Shown: in pieces, positions 9,520-17,548 of the stretch
Layout of the letters: each line of letters opens with the position of its first letter
Position numbering within the stretch: position 1 is the stretch's first letter
Source of the DNA: Chlorobiota bacterium
GTDB taxonomy: Bacteria > Bacteroidota > Ignavibacteria > OLB7
DNA: 64,000 bases
Direction of reading: 5' to 3'
NCBI GenBank assembly: GCA_016710285.1
Contig: JADJXR010000001.1
Span: 2,046,001-2,110,000 of the forward strand
Translations under genes and position numbers: made by a program
Notes under the pieces: generated by a model
What the model was told of the DNA's origin: nothing
What the model saw: the letters and a program-made list of their open reading frames with translations, nothing else
The model's database searches: none

Positions 9520-10923
9520 ATGGCTACTACTTCGCCGATTGTTGCGCAGGCCGCAGAGCATATCCAGCAGCTGTTTGCCGAGCGCCTTCCCATCACCCTT
9601 ACCTACCATAACCCGCAGCACACGTTGGACGTGGTGGCGGCGGCTTCGGAGATTGCCATTGGTGAGGGATTGAACGAGGAGGACCGGGAGATTCTTGCCG
9701 TTGCCGCGTGGTTCCACGATGCCGGCTACACCCAGGTGTACAACGACCACGAAGCGGCCGGGGCGAACATGGCGCGTGAGTTCTTGGCCCAGCGCGGCTA
9801 CCCGGAGCAAAACATCGCCCTTGTTGAGCGGTGCATCTTGGCCACCAAGTATCCATCGCACCCGCAAACGCTGATGGAGTCGGTGCTGTGCGATGCGGAC
9901 CTTAGCCACGTTGGCCGAAAAGGCTACATGGACTCCGCCGACCGGCTTCGGGCCGAGTGGGGGGTGCATCTGCAAAAAACGTACACGGAATTTGAGTGGC
10001 TGAAGAACAATCTGGAGTTTCTTGCCGGCCATCATTTCTATACCCACTACGCCCGCACCCAGTTCGAGGAACGGAAGAAGGCGAACGTGGAAAAAGTGCA
10101 GAAGCGAATCCACAAAGCGTTGGAAACGGAGCCCGGGACCACGCTTCCGGAAAGCCTTGTTGCCGCGCTTGATGCGGCGTATCCGCATCCCCCAGTTGCC
10201 CAGCCGAGCGTTCAATCCGGGAACCAATCCGGAGCGGAGCCTGGGGTAATCGCCGCCGAAAAACCGCATAAACATCACGCCAAAGATCACGCCCAAAAAA
10301 CCGCCGTTGCGCCGCCGGCCAAACTGAGCGATGAAGAGAAATTGCGGATTGAGCAGGAGAAGTTGCGGCTGAAAGAAGAGAAGTCAAAACGCCCAGAGCG
10401 TGGGATCGAGACGATGTTCAGGATCACTTCGCAGAATCACATGAACCTGAGCAAAATGGCCGACGACAAGGCCAGCGTCCTTATCAGCATCAACACGCTG
10501 ATTATCTCAATCGTGCTTTCGGTGCTGGCGGCGAAGCTGGAGAACAACGTGTACCTGATTATCCCCACGCTGATGTTGCTGGCATCATCCGTGACGACGA
10601 TTGTGTTTGCGGTGCTTTCCACACGCCCGCAGGTGAGTTCGGGGACGTTCACCACCGATGATGTTCACCAGCGGCGGGTGAACCTGCTCTTCTTCGGCAA
10701 CTTCTACAACGTCCAGCTCGGCGATTTCGATTACGGCGTGCGGGAGATGATGAACGACCGCGACTACTTGTACGGCACGATGATTAAAGACATCTACTAC
10801 CTGGGTCGCGTGTTGGGGGCGAAGTACAAGCTGCTGCGCCAGGGCTACACCATCTTCCTCTATGGAATTATCATTTCGGTGGTGGCGTTTGCGCTTGCGT
10901 TTGTTATCAACGCGCTGGCATAA
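9520..10923 (+). CDS. HD-domain phosphohydrolase fused to a Pycsar-effector-like transmembrane (PycTM/DUF5706) domain
   Basis: 467 aa. The N-terminal half is an HD metal-dependent phosphohydrolase: YHNPQHT (His30/His34), AAWFHDAGY (His66-Asp67), and CDADLSH (Asp125/Asp127). A charged linker with a probable coiled coil (EEKLRIEQEKLRLKEEKSK) spans about 270-295. The C-terminal 172 residues (from IETMFRITSQNHMNLSKMAD) match the PycTM fold: a conserved helix, two membrane helices at about 322-366 and a third at about 444-466. PycTM domains are the membrane effectors of Pycsar (cCMP/cUMP) anti-phage systems. No nucleotide cyclase lies nearby, so a defence role is inference; HD activity on a signal nucleotide is another option. 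ATG 9520 is preferred to a GTG at 9490. Confidence 0.75.
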   Translation: MATTSPIVAQAAEHIQQLFAERLPITLTYHNPQHTLDVVAAASEIAIGEGLNEEDREILAVAAWFHDAGYTQVYNDHEAAGANMAREFLAQRGYPEQNIALVERCILATKYPSHPQTLMESVLCDADLSHVGRKGYMDSADRLRAEWGVHLQKTYTEFEWLKNNLEFLAGHHFYTHYARTQFEERKKANVEKVQKRIHKALETEPGTTLPESLVAALDAAYPHPPVAQPSVQSGNQSGAEPGVIAAEKPHKHHAKDHAQKTAVAPPAKLSDEEKLRIEQEKLRLKEEKSKRPERGIETMFRITSQNHMNLSKMADDKASVLISINTLIISIVLSVLAAKLENNVYLIIPTLMLLASSVTTIVFAVLSTRPQVSSGTFTTDDVHQRRVNLLFFGNFYNVQLGDFDYGVREMMNDRDYLYGTMIKDIYYLGRVLGAKYKLLRQGYTIFLYGIIISVVAFALAFVINALA

Positions 10924-11099
10924 TGCCGCGAAAAAATCTTCCTACCTCTAAAAAAAAACAAGCAGTTCAGGAATAATTCCTTCGGCAGTTGGAATGGAAT
11001 TGTTGGGCCTCTTCTTTATCGGCTGGCCGCCAATGGCTAGCCGATGGAGCGATACACAGGGCGAGGCCTTCCAACTCATCATTCACTGGAGGATATTCC

Positions 11100-11303
11100 A
11101 TGAGACGACTGATTGTACTTCCATCACCTGCCGCGCTTCTGGTTGGTGGCTGCTTCAGTATCGAGCCGGTTCCCGATAACGGTCCCGCTCCGTTTGGCTT
11201 GAAGCCGTTGTTATCAACGATTCCCGCTGCGGCTTCCGACCATGTGGTCTATTCGCTGGAAAATAAATCTTCCACGATGCCCACCGGAACGGCCACCCGA
11301 TAG
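11100..11303 (+). CDS. Small lipoprotein of unknown function
   Basis: 67 aa. The ATG at 11100 has an unusually good ribosome binding site for this genome (GGAGGA at 11088-11093, 6 bases away). It encodes MRRLIVLPSPAALLVGGCFS, a lipoprotein signal with the lipobox VGGC, then a short Pro-rich, low-complexity tail. It lies 43 bases upstream of the DM13 lipoprotein and points the same way, so it may be its operon leader gene. A degenerate or truncated relative of that lipoprotein is also possible; no domain was recognised. Confidence 0.5.
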   Translation: MRRLIVLPSPAALLVGGCFSIEPVPDNGPAPFGLKPLLSTIPAAASDHVVYSLENKSSTMPTGTATR

Positions 11304-11346
11304 CCTTACTCCATCTATTACTCCATCCATTTCTCTGATTCTCACC

Positions 11347-12045
11347 ATGAACGTTGCACAAGTTTTTGCGCTCTCGATGCTGTTCCATGCGGCCCTGCTG
11401 ATGCAGAGCTGTGTGGGAACGGATATTGTGAACGATCCTTTGCCGGCGGTTGCCCAGCGGGGGGTGCTTCTTCCTGCCGACGTGCTGATGCAAACCGGCC
11501 AAACGCTGAAATTCACCGCCACCTTCCACGACACCACCGGCGCGGCGGTTGCCAATGCTCTGGTGGCGTGGCACAGTTCCGACACGGCAATCGTTTCGGT
11601 GAGCAGCGATGGGCTGGCAACGGCCAACGGGGTGGGAACCGCCACGGTGGTGGCCACCGCTAATGGCATTGCAAGCAACAGTGCCCAGGTTCGCGTGGTG
11701 GCGGACCCAACCCAAACAAGGCGGCGGACAACCACGCTGATCCCTGGCCCCATCGCCGCCGACACCGCTCGCGGAACGGTGATCTTGGAGGAGAACGCCG
11801 AAGGAAAGCCCACACTGATGTTTGCCGATGATTTCCGCAGCCAGGGAGGGCCACAGTTGGAGGTGTTCCTTGCGCAATCGCTCGATCCCAAAACAGGCAT
11901 TTCGCTTGGCAAGCTGCAATCAACCAGCGGCGCGCAACGCTACGATGTTCCGGCGGGAATAACCTTGTCCACCTACGATTACGTGATCGTCTATTGCGTG
12001 CCGTTCAAAGTGGTGTTTGGTGCCGGGATGTTGAGCAAGTCGTAG
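11347..12045 (+). CDS. Lipoprotein with bacterial Ig-like (Big_2) and DM13 domains
   Basis: 232 aa. The N-terminus ends at a probable lipobox cysteine (ALLMQSC). Residues about 35-120 form a Big_2/invasin-like Ig domain (LKFTATFHDTTGAAVANALV, VSSDGLATANGVGTATVVAT). The C-terminal ~105 residues are a DM13 domain: ARGTVILEENAEGKPTLMFA, GGPQLEVFLA, and YDVPAGITLSTYDYVIVYCV ending in FGAGML. DM13 is proposed to be a redox-active cytochrome-like domain with a near-invariant cysteine; here YVIVYC supplies it. Probably held in the outer membrane facing the periplasm or the outside. ATG 11347 gives a proper signal sequence. It is followed after 61 bases by a beta-barrel gene and lies in a run with a sigma/anti-sigma pair. 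Confidence 0.75.
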   Translation: MNVAQVFALSMLFHAALLMQSCVGTDIVNDPLPAVAQRGVLLPADVLMQTGQTLKFTATFHDTTGAAVANALVAWHSSDTAIVSVSSDGLATANGVGTATVVATANGIASNSAQVRVVADPTQTRRRTTTLIPGPIAADTARGTVILEENAEGKPTLMFADDFRSQGGPQLEVFLAQSLDPKTGISLGKLQSTSGAQRYDVPAGITLSTYDYVIVYCVPFKVVFGAGMLSKS

Positions 12046-12106
12046 CCGGGGTCATGGTGAGGTCATGGCTGGTATCTATCGTTCACTAATCACTGATGGT
12101 GTCATC

Positions 12107-12943
12107 ATGCGTGCTGTTGTGCAGATTCTGTTGTGGATGCTGATTCCTGCGCTTGCCGTTGCCGGCGGATGGACCCAGCAGACCGACCACGGCTACTTCA
12201 AACTTGGCGGGCGATTGCTTCGCGCCCCGCAGCGATACGATTCCACGGGAACGCCGGTCAACATCCCCACGTATGGAGATTTCACCGCCAGCATCTACGG
12301 TGAGTATGGCTTCACCAGCTGGTTGACAGGGGTGGCTTCGGTGCCGGTGGTGAAGCGCGTCACCATCAACCGCCAAGTCAGCAACCGAACCGGGCTGGAG
12401 CTTGCGCCCGGACACGAACGCACAGACATTGGCGATATCAATCTGGGAGCACGGTTCGGCATCCTTCAGGAAGGAAGCACGGTGCTGGCCGCGCAGCTAA
12501 CGCTTGGGCTTCCCACCGGCAACGCCACCGCAACCGATGGAACCGTGACGGGCGATGGTGAGTTCAACCAGTCGTTATCGCTGCAAGCCGGGCATTCGTT
12601 CTACCCCGCCCCCCTGTATGCCGCTGCGGATGTTGGGGTCAACCACCGCACGGAAGGTTTTGCCGAGCAATGGACCTTTGGCGCAGAGCTTGGTTGGAAC
12701 GTTCTTAACAACCTCCTTCTGATTGGGCGGGTGCAGGGCGTTGGTTCGTTGGGGGATAACGCCGCAAGCACCGAACCCAGCATCGCCTTTGCAAGCAACC
12801 AGCGATACCTTTCCTACGGTGCCGAGGCAAACCTGCAGCTGACAGAATCGGCAGGGATTGCTATCGGGGTCGAATCGGCAACGTGGGCGCGGAACACCCT
12901 TGCCGCGCCAATATTCTCGGCCAGCATATTCCTGAAACTCTAG
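12107..12943 (+). CDS. Outer-membrane beta-barrel protein of unknown function
   Basis: 278 aa. A signal peptide (MRAVVQILLWMLIPALAVAG) is followed by alternating amphipathic strands: GYFKLGGRLLRAPQ, GDFTASIYGEYGFTSWLTGV, DIGDINLGARFGI, TVLAAQLTLGLPTGN, and LLLIGRVQGVGS. It ends in an aromatic/aliphatic terminal strand (IFSASIFLKL), as expected for a barrel folded by the BAM machinery. The pattern resembles the MetA-pathway/transporter-type barrels that report solvent or small-molecule passage, but no specific family can be claimed. ATG 12107 is preferred to the upstream ATG at 12065 because the signal peptide starts there. The ECF sigma gene begins about 130 bases downstream. Confidence 0.65.
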   Translation: MRAVVQILLWMLIPALAVAGGWTQQTDHGYFKLGGRLLRAPQRYDSTGTPVNIPTYGDFTASIYGEYGFTSWLTGVASVPVVKRVTINRQVSNRTGLELAPGHERTDIGDINLGARFGILQEGSTVLAAQLTLGLPTGNATATDGTVTGDGEFNQSLSLQAGHSFYPAPLYAAADVGVNHRTEGFAEQWTFGAELGWNVLNNLLLIGRVQGVGSLGDNAASTEPSIAFASNQRYLSYGAEANLQLTESAGIAIGVESATWARNTLAAPIFSASIFLKL

Positions 12944-13070
12944 CCCTTTGGCCATGGTGCCAACCACCACCACCGGAACAACGCCTGTGCGGAGTGTTGA
13001 ATACTCATATCACTCTTTTGGCGGCATTGCCATACCTTTGCCCAACTTATCAACTGGGAGAGTCCGTTAC

Positions 13071-13637
13071 GTGGCAAAGCCAAATGACAGCATTGAGCAT
13101 TTCGAGGCCGAAGCGATACCCCATCTGAACGATCTGTTCAGAACCGCATCGCGCATGGTTGGGTCCGTTTCCGATGCCGAGGACGTGGTGCAGGAGACCT
13201 ACCTGCAAGCGTGGAAGTCGTTCCATAAATTCCAGCAAGGGACCAATTGTCGGGCTTGGTTGTTCGCCATTCTGTTCAACAAAATCCGCCACTACCACCG
13301 CGCCCGGTCCACCGCAAAAGTTGTTGCGGTGGATGATGAAATCCTTGCACAAGTTCCCACCCCCGAAGCCGTATCTGCCGAGCATATCCGCGATGAAGAC
13401 ATCCTTGCAGCGTTGGAAAAAATCCCCGTGGGATACCGCGAAGTGATCCTGCTTGCCGATGTTCAAGAATTTGCCTACCGCGAGATTGCCGAGATTTTAG
13501 AAATCCCAATCGGGACCGTGATGTCGCGGCTTAGCCGCGCGCGCGGATTGCTGCGCACGGGGCTGGCGGACGTGGCAAAGGAGTACGGAATACGTGTGGC
13601 CAACAGCGCGATGCCGCCCGGCAGGGGGGAAGCATGA
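13071..13637 (+). CDS. ECF-type RNA polymerase sigma factor
   Basis: Group 4 sigma factor that directs RNA polymerase to a small regulon. With the chosen GTG start it is 188 aa, the usual ECF length. Region 2 is EAEAIPHLNDLFRTASRMVG, then DAEDVVQETYLQAWKSFHKF and NCRAWLFAILFNKIRHYHRA. Region 4 is ALEKIPVGYREVILLADVQE, then YREIAEILEIPIGTVMSRLS (a helix-turn-helix). The GTG at 13071 follows GGGAGAG by about 9 bases and starts just before region 2; an ATG at 12948 would add 41 residues of unsupported sequence. It overlaps the next gene by 4 bases (ATGA), so the sigma and anti-sigma factors are translationally coupled. Confidence 0.88.
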   Translation: MAKPNDSIEHFEAEAIPHLNDLFRTASRMVGSVSDAEDVVQETYLQAWKSFHKFQQGTNCRAWLFAILFNKIRHYHRARSTAKVVAVDDEILAQVPTPEAVSAEHIRDEDILAALEKIPVGYREVILLADVQEFAYREIAEILEIPIGTVMSRLSRARGLLRTGLADVAKEYGIRVANSAMPPGRGEA

Positions 13638-14716
13638 ACCAGCAACCATTATCGCCGCAGGAGATCATCCTTCTGCTGGATGCCTACGTTGCCAACGAAG
13701 CCACCGACCAGCAACGCCAGCAGGCCGAACAACTGATGGCCGAAGCTGCGGAATGGAAGGAGTACGTTCAACAAACGCGGCAACTTCGGGCGCGGGTTGC
13801 AACGGCGGTGAAGGGGGTTGGCGTACCGGCGGGATTTTCCACAAGGCTGCAAGCACGGCTGCGGGAAGAATTGCCCGCAAGCGATCAAGCCGCGGGCAAT
13901 CAAAAAATGGGCGATCAAGAAATTGAACCGTTGCCCGATCCGCTGCATCGCCGACTGAAGGATGCGGTGCTGCAACAACCGGTTCCTTCGGGGCTTCGCT
14001 CCGGCATTCATCAAGCATTGCGCCAGGAAGGGGAAGCGGACCAACCGGCAGCAGGCCTGGCGCAACCGCAGCCTAGCAAGATCATCAGGATTGGGAACCG
14101 ATGGCAACGGTGGACCTACGCCGCAGCGGCAGCCGTGGTGGTGGCATTCGGGATTTGGGGGCTGTTGCGGCTTGGCCCCACCGCGCCAGAAATTGCCGTA
14201 ACGCCACCGGCCCAGCATTCGGCTCAGCTCCGGAAAGTTTTGAACATGGGGTTGGATGACCACATCTTCTGCGCCGTTCAGAATAAGTATGGCAGCCGCC
14301 GCTACACCACCGAGGAGATGATCGAACGGCTTGGTCCCTACGCAGAGCTGCTCCCAATTCTGCGGAGCCATGTCAAGGATTGGGAGGTTGTGGTGGGGCA
14401 CCGGTGCCACGCCGGAACACGCAAGTTTGTTCACCTTATTTTGCGGCAAAACGATCAGATCATCTCGCTGGCGATTACCCCAAAACTCCCAGGCGACACA
14501 TTGCCGGAAGACCCGGGCCAGAACACCCGCTCGATACAAGGCATTCTGCTGTTCCAAGCGCGGTTGCAAAACCTGGAAGACTACGAAGTCACCGGCTTCC
14601 AAACCGCGAAATACCTTGCGTTTATTGTGGGCCAGCTATCAACCGAGCAAAGCATGAACATCGCTTCCGCCATTGCGCCCGACATCCAAAAAATGCTTGA
14701 TGGAATCAACGTGTAG
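13634..14716 (+). CDS. Membrane-spanning anti-sigma factor (no zinc motif) with Cys/His-bearing periplasmic domain
   Basis: 360 aa. It starts inside the stop of the sigma gene, the classic sigma/anti-sigma arrangement. The cytoplasmic part is about 155 residues with an N-terminal helical segment (EIILLLDAYVANEATDQQRQ) like anti-sigma domains, but without the HxxxCxxC zinc motif. A second similar Leu/Arg/Glu-rich helix pair lies at 100-140. One membrane helix (TYAAAAAVVVAFGIWGLLRL) is at about 157-176. The periplasmic domain carries DDHIFCAVQNKYGSRR and VVVGHRCHAGTRKFVHLILR, whose Cys/His residues could bind a metal or sense redox state; that is inference. It is the likely regulator of the ECF factor. 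Confidence 0.75.
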   Translation: MNQQPLSPQEIILLLDAYVANEATDQQRQQAEQLMAEAAEWKEYVQQTRQLRARVATAVKGVGVPAGFSTRLQARLREELPASDQAAGNQKMGDQEIEPLPDPLHRRLKDAVLQQPVPSGLRSGIHQALRQEGEADQPAAGLAQPQPSKIIRIGNRWQRWTYAAAAAVVVAFGIWGLLRLGPTAPEIAVTPPAQHSAQLRKVLNMGLDDHIFCAVQNKYGSRRYTTEEMIERLGPYAELLPILRSHVKDWEVVVGHRCHAGTRKFVHLILRQNDQIISLAITPKLPGDTLPEDPGQNTRSIQGILLFQARLQNLEDYEVTGFQTAKYLAFIVGQLSTEQSMNIASAIAPDIQKMLDGINV

Positions 14717-14788
14717 AAGCCATGGAGCTTCCCCGATAAGCAACCGTTGCCGAATCGCCAAGCCAGCCATTTCCACGATTCCCGAACC

Positions 14789-15286
14789 ATGAAAACGCTG
14801 TTCCTGTGCCGCCATGCTAAATCAAGTTGGGAATATCCAGAGCTTAGCGATTTCGAGCGCCCGCTGAATGCGCGCGGGCATCGGGATGCGGAGTTTATGG
14901 CGAAGGTTCTTGCCCAGCAACGCCTGCGCCCCGACCTGATGGTGGCAAGCCCCGCCGCCCGTGCACTAACCACCGCACGGATGATTGCCGCAGGAATTGG
15001 ATACCCCTTGCACGACCTGATGATTACCGAACGGCTGTACGATGCCAGCAGCGGGGAAATCTTGCAAGTGGCCGCAACCTTGCCCGAAACCGTGTCGGTG
15101 GCGATGCTGTTTGGGCACAACCCGGGCATGACGTTGCTGGCCAACCAGCTTGGCGCGCCGCAGATTGAGAACATCCCGACTTGCGGAATCGTGCGGCTGG
15201 AATCCACCGCCGAGCAGTGGAACCAGCTTGCCGCAGCAACCACACGGTTTGCGGCGTTCGAGTTCCCCAAAAAATATCTGGCCTGA
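14789..15286 (+). CDS. sixA: Phosphohistidine phosphatase SixA family
   Basis: 165 aa, the normal SixA length. It dephosphorylates phosphohistidine proteins (HPt domains of hybrid kinases, or NPr of the nitrogen PTS in E. coli). The RHG-type catalytic motif is at the start (TLFLCRHAKSSWEYPELSDF), with the family-typical RPLNARGHRDAEFMAKVL, VASPAARALTTARMIAAGIG, and the second histidine in LFGHNPGMTLLANQL. The start ATG at 14789 puts the catalytic motif at residues 3-13, as in the family. Cytosolic. Convergent with the phospholipase-D-like gene, with a shared hairpin between them. Confidence 0.9.
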   Translation: MKTLFLCRHAKSSWEYPELSDFERPLNARGHRDAEFMAKVLAQQRLRPDLMVASPAARALTTARMIAAGIGYPLHDLMITERLYDASSGEILQVAATLPETVSVAMLFGHNPGMTLLANQLGAPQIENIPTCGIVRLESTAEQWNQLAAATTRFAAFEFPKKYLA

Positions 15287-15311
15287 TCCTTCGCGATTCT
15301 TGCCGCTTCTT

Positions 15312-15358
15312 CACCAAAGCACCGATGCCACGTTCCCAGCGGCATCGGTGCTTTGGTG
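15312..15358. terminator. Bidirectional hairpin terminator, perfect 18-bp stem
   Basis: CACCAAAGCACCGATGCC (15312-15329) is exactly complementary to GGCATCGGTGCTTTGGTG (15341-15358), with an 11-base loop. It lies between convergent genes, so it can end transcription from both sides. No clear T-run follows on either strand. Confidence 0.7.
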
Positions 15359-15383
15359 GATACAGGTTGCGTGGACCCCCAGT

Positions 15384-16535
15384 TTAGCTTGGGACTTCCG
15401 CCATTTGCTTCACCCGCTGATATTCTTCCTCAAATTTTTTCGCAACCGATGGGTCGCGGATAATCAAGATGTTCTCGTCGTTCTGCGTCGCTGCCGACCC
15501 TGTGAAATTGTAGCTGCCGGTGATGGTCCACTCGCCATCAATGATGATGACTTTGTGATGCATCACATACTTGTTCCCATCCTTCAGCACCGTGATTCCT
15601 GCGTCTTGCAACTGCTCCATCACCGAGCGTTCCGCGCCGCGCCGTTCAATCACCCCTTCCACCTGGACCCCTGCTTTCTCCTTCTCGATCATCGCCTCGG
15701 CAATGGTTCCATCGGTGAAGTTGAAGGCCATAAAATGGATGCTTTTTTTTGCGATGCTGAGGTAGCGGAGAATCTTTGGGGGGATGTCATCCTCCGGGGA
15801 GAAGTAGTTGTAGATGGTGGCACTTCCCACCTTCACCTGTGTGTGCGGCGTTTCCGATGGGGAGCGTGCGCCAAAGGAGTTCGCCACGAACATCTCCTTG
15901 AACTCCGTTGCGTAATTCTCGGCAAGCTCCTCCGAGCGGATCATCAACCCGTTGTTGTTGTTGCGGAAGGCGCAGTTGTCGGTGATGTTGTAGGACCCGG
16001 TCCACACCGTTGCGCCGTCAATGACCGCAAACTTATTGTGCATCAGTGCGGACCGCCCGTCGAAGATCACCGGGATTCCGGCGGCCACCACCGCCCGCAT
16101 CTCCTCGTTGTTTTCGTAATCGCTATCGGTCACCAGCCGAACCTTCACGCCGCGCCGGTGCGCAGCAATCAGCGCGTCGGCAATCCGCTTGGACTCAAGT
16201 TCGAAAAACGCTCCATCAATGGTCTTGCGCGCCGTGCCGAACAGCGCGGCAAGGTGGCGATCAATGTTGTTCGGATCGTCCTGGCCAACGGTGGGGTCGT
16301 TGGCGTAGGTGTCGCTGAAGAAAATGGCAAGATCACCATCGGGGAGCAACGGCCCGGTTGCGTCGCCGGGTGGGTTCGGTTTGGTGGGCGATGTCTTGGT
16401 TCCGCTTGCCTCCTTGCTGTTTCCGCCAAGTTGGTTCTGGGCAGCGCGGCGGCGGCGTTCCATAAACGTGAGCACGCTTACTGCCAGCAGCAGAAGGCCG
16501 ATGATCGTGATGATTTTCCGTCGTGAAGAGGTCAT
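15384..16535 (-). CDS. Phospholipase D-like protein with two HKD motifs
   Basis: 383 aa. A single N-terminal membrane helix or uncleaved signal (KIITIIGLLLLAVSVLTFM) is followed by two PLD repeats with intact catalytic motifs: HNKFAVIDGATVWTGSYNIT at about 165-184 and HHKVIIIDGEWTITGSYNFT at about 325-344. The family cleaves phosphodiester bonds in lipids (PLD, cardiolipin synthase) or DNA (Nuc endonuclease); the short spacing and GSYN-x-T context are closest to Nuc-type nucleases. The active site probably lies outside the cytoplasmic membrane. It overlaps the upstream 150-aa gene by 4 bases (ATGA), so the two are coupled. Confidence 0.85.
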   Translation of the reverse strand: MTSSRRKIITIIGLLLLAVSVLTFMERRRRAAQNQLGGNSKEASGTKTSPTKPNPPGDATGPLLPDGDLAIFFSDTYANDPTVGQDDPNNIDRHLAALFGTARKTIDGAFFELESKRIADALIAAHRRGVKVRLVTDSDYENNEEMRAVVAAGIPVIFDGRSALMHNKFAVIDGATVWTGSYNITDNCAFRNNNNGLMIRSEELAENYATEFKEMFVANSFGARSPSETPHTQVKVGSATIYNYFSPEDDIPPKILRYLSIAKKSIHFMAFNFTDGTIAEAMIEKEKAGVQVEGVIERRGAERSVMEQLQDAGITVLKDGNKYVMHHKVIIIDGEWTITGSYNFTGSAATQNDENILIIRDPSVAKKFEEEYQRVKQMAEVPS

Positions 16536-16984
16536 TGATCTGTGGGTGTGATGAAGTCGGCGGCGGAAGAACCGTCCGTTGGATTCGATGCGTTGCGGCT
16601 GTTGGATTTACCTGCAGGTTGATCGCCGGTGGAGCCGTCCTCCCCGGTGATCTCTACTGCCTCGCTGGGGGCTTCATTGGCAATGGGGTACTGCTCCAGC
16701 AGGTTGGGGTCGGCACTCTGCAATGGCTCGGCTGTGGTCGCTGGGTGCAGTTCGGGAGTGTTCGCTTTCAGCGCAAGAAATAGCTCGTCGAAGGGTCGCC
16801 CCTGGCCCACGTAATGGTTCAGCAGCCGGATGGCTTCTATCCGTTGCCGTGCGGCTCCGTCGCTGTCGCACTCCATGAGTTGCGATTCGGTCCAACTGAG
16901 CAGGCGTTCGGCATCGTTGTCCTGCAGGTTGTCGGTCAGTGAGGGGTCGGCGTACAGGCGATCTACCCAGATGTCGGTGTTCAT
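16532..16984 (-). CDS. Hypothetical acidic protein coupled to the PLD-like gene
   Basis: 150 aa, not recognised. The first 75 residues look helical (MNTDIWVDRLYADPSLTDNL, ERLLSWTESQLMECDSDGAA), like a small helical-bundle adaptor. The C-terminal half is disordered and rich in Asp/Glu/Ser/Thr/Pro. No signal peptide. The 4-base overlap with the following phospholipase-D-like gene is the main evidence that it is translated. ATG 16982-16984 was chosen because residues upstream are Cys-rich and unlike the rest. Confidence 0.6.
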   Translation of the reverse strand: MNTDIWVDRLYADPSLTDNLQDNDAERLLSWTESQLMECDSDGAARQRIEAIRLLNHYVGQGRPFDELFLALKANTPELHPATTAEPLQSADPNLLEQYPIANEAPSEAVEITGEDGSTGDQPAGKSNSRNASNPTDGSSAADFITPTDQ

Positions 16985-17548
16985 AGCAATGGATTGTTCG
17001 GTGCGTTTGGCGCAGCTGGCATAACAACACTCAGCCGCCACACCACAACGGAAATGGATGTTGGAATGTTTGCGCGGCAAGCACACCCCCGGGCAGCAAC
17101 CAGCCGTGCCGAAAATAGAGTTTCATGGGCGATTGCCAACTATCCTACCAACCCTGCTGGCGATGATGGATAACGGCATGGCAACCACGCCCGTGCCGGC
17201 CCAGCTCCGCTCACAAACCGTCAGATTCACCCCCTTTCCAAATTTCGTAACGGCTAGTAGTTTGGGAGCCGTTTTTTGCAATACCAATTGGCGCAAGCGC
17301 GTTGTTGGTTGCACCGTTTGCCTGACCTATTGGAAGGGGGCAATTGAATGGAGGTGGGGAAGTGCCACGGGCTGGCAATCGTCAGGATGTGGAGATGCCG
17401 GGTGTCCTTTCAGTTACGTAGCCGATTCCGCTGCGGCGTTCGCACGGGAAAAGGGAATGCAACGAACGGCTTCGGCAGGAAACCCACGGAGCCTGATTGC
17501 CGTCAAGCCCGCCAAGCTGCGCCGGAGCATAAAGGCCCCCCGGCACCG
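16985..17548. other. Divergent intergenic region, no gene recognised
   Basis: 564 bases between the 150-aa hypothetical gene and the lytic transglycosylase. Open frames exist on the plus strand (one from 17058 reaches into the transglycosylase start), but their composition is Cys/Trp/Arg-rich and unlike real proteins here. No RNA gene or repeat was recognised. Confidence 0.35.

Noticed and set aside
11019..11044. Hairpin TCGGCTGGCC/GGCTAGCCGA upstream of the small lipoprotein as a riboswitch or terminator
   Set aside because: A single 10-bp stem with one mismatch, no T-run and no conserved aptamer core; too little to claim a function.
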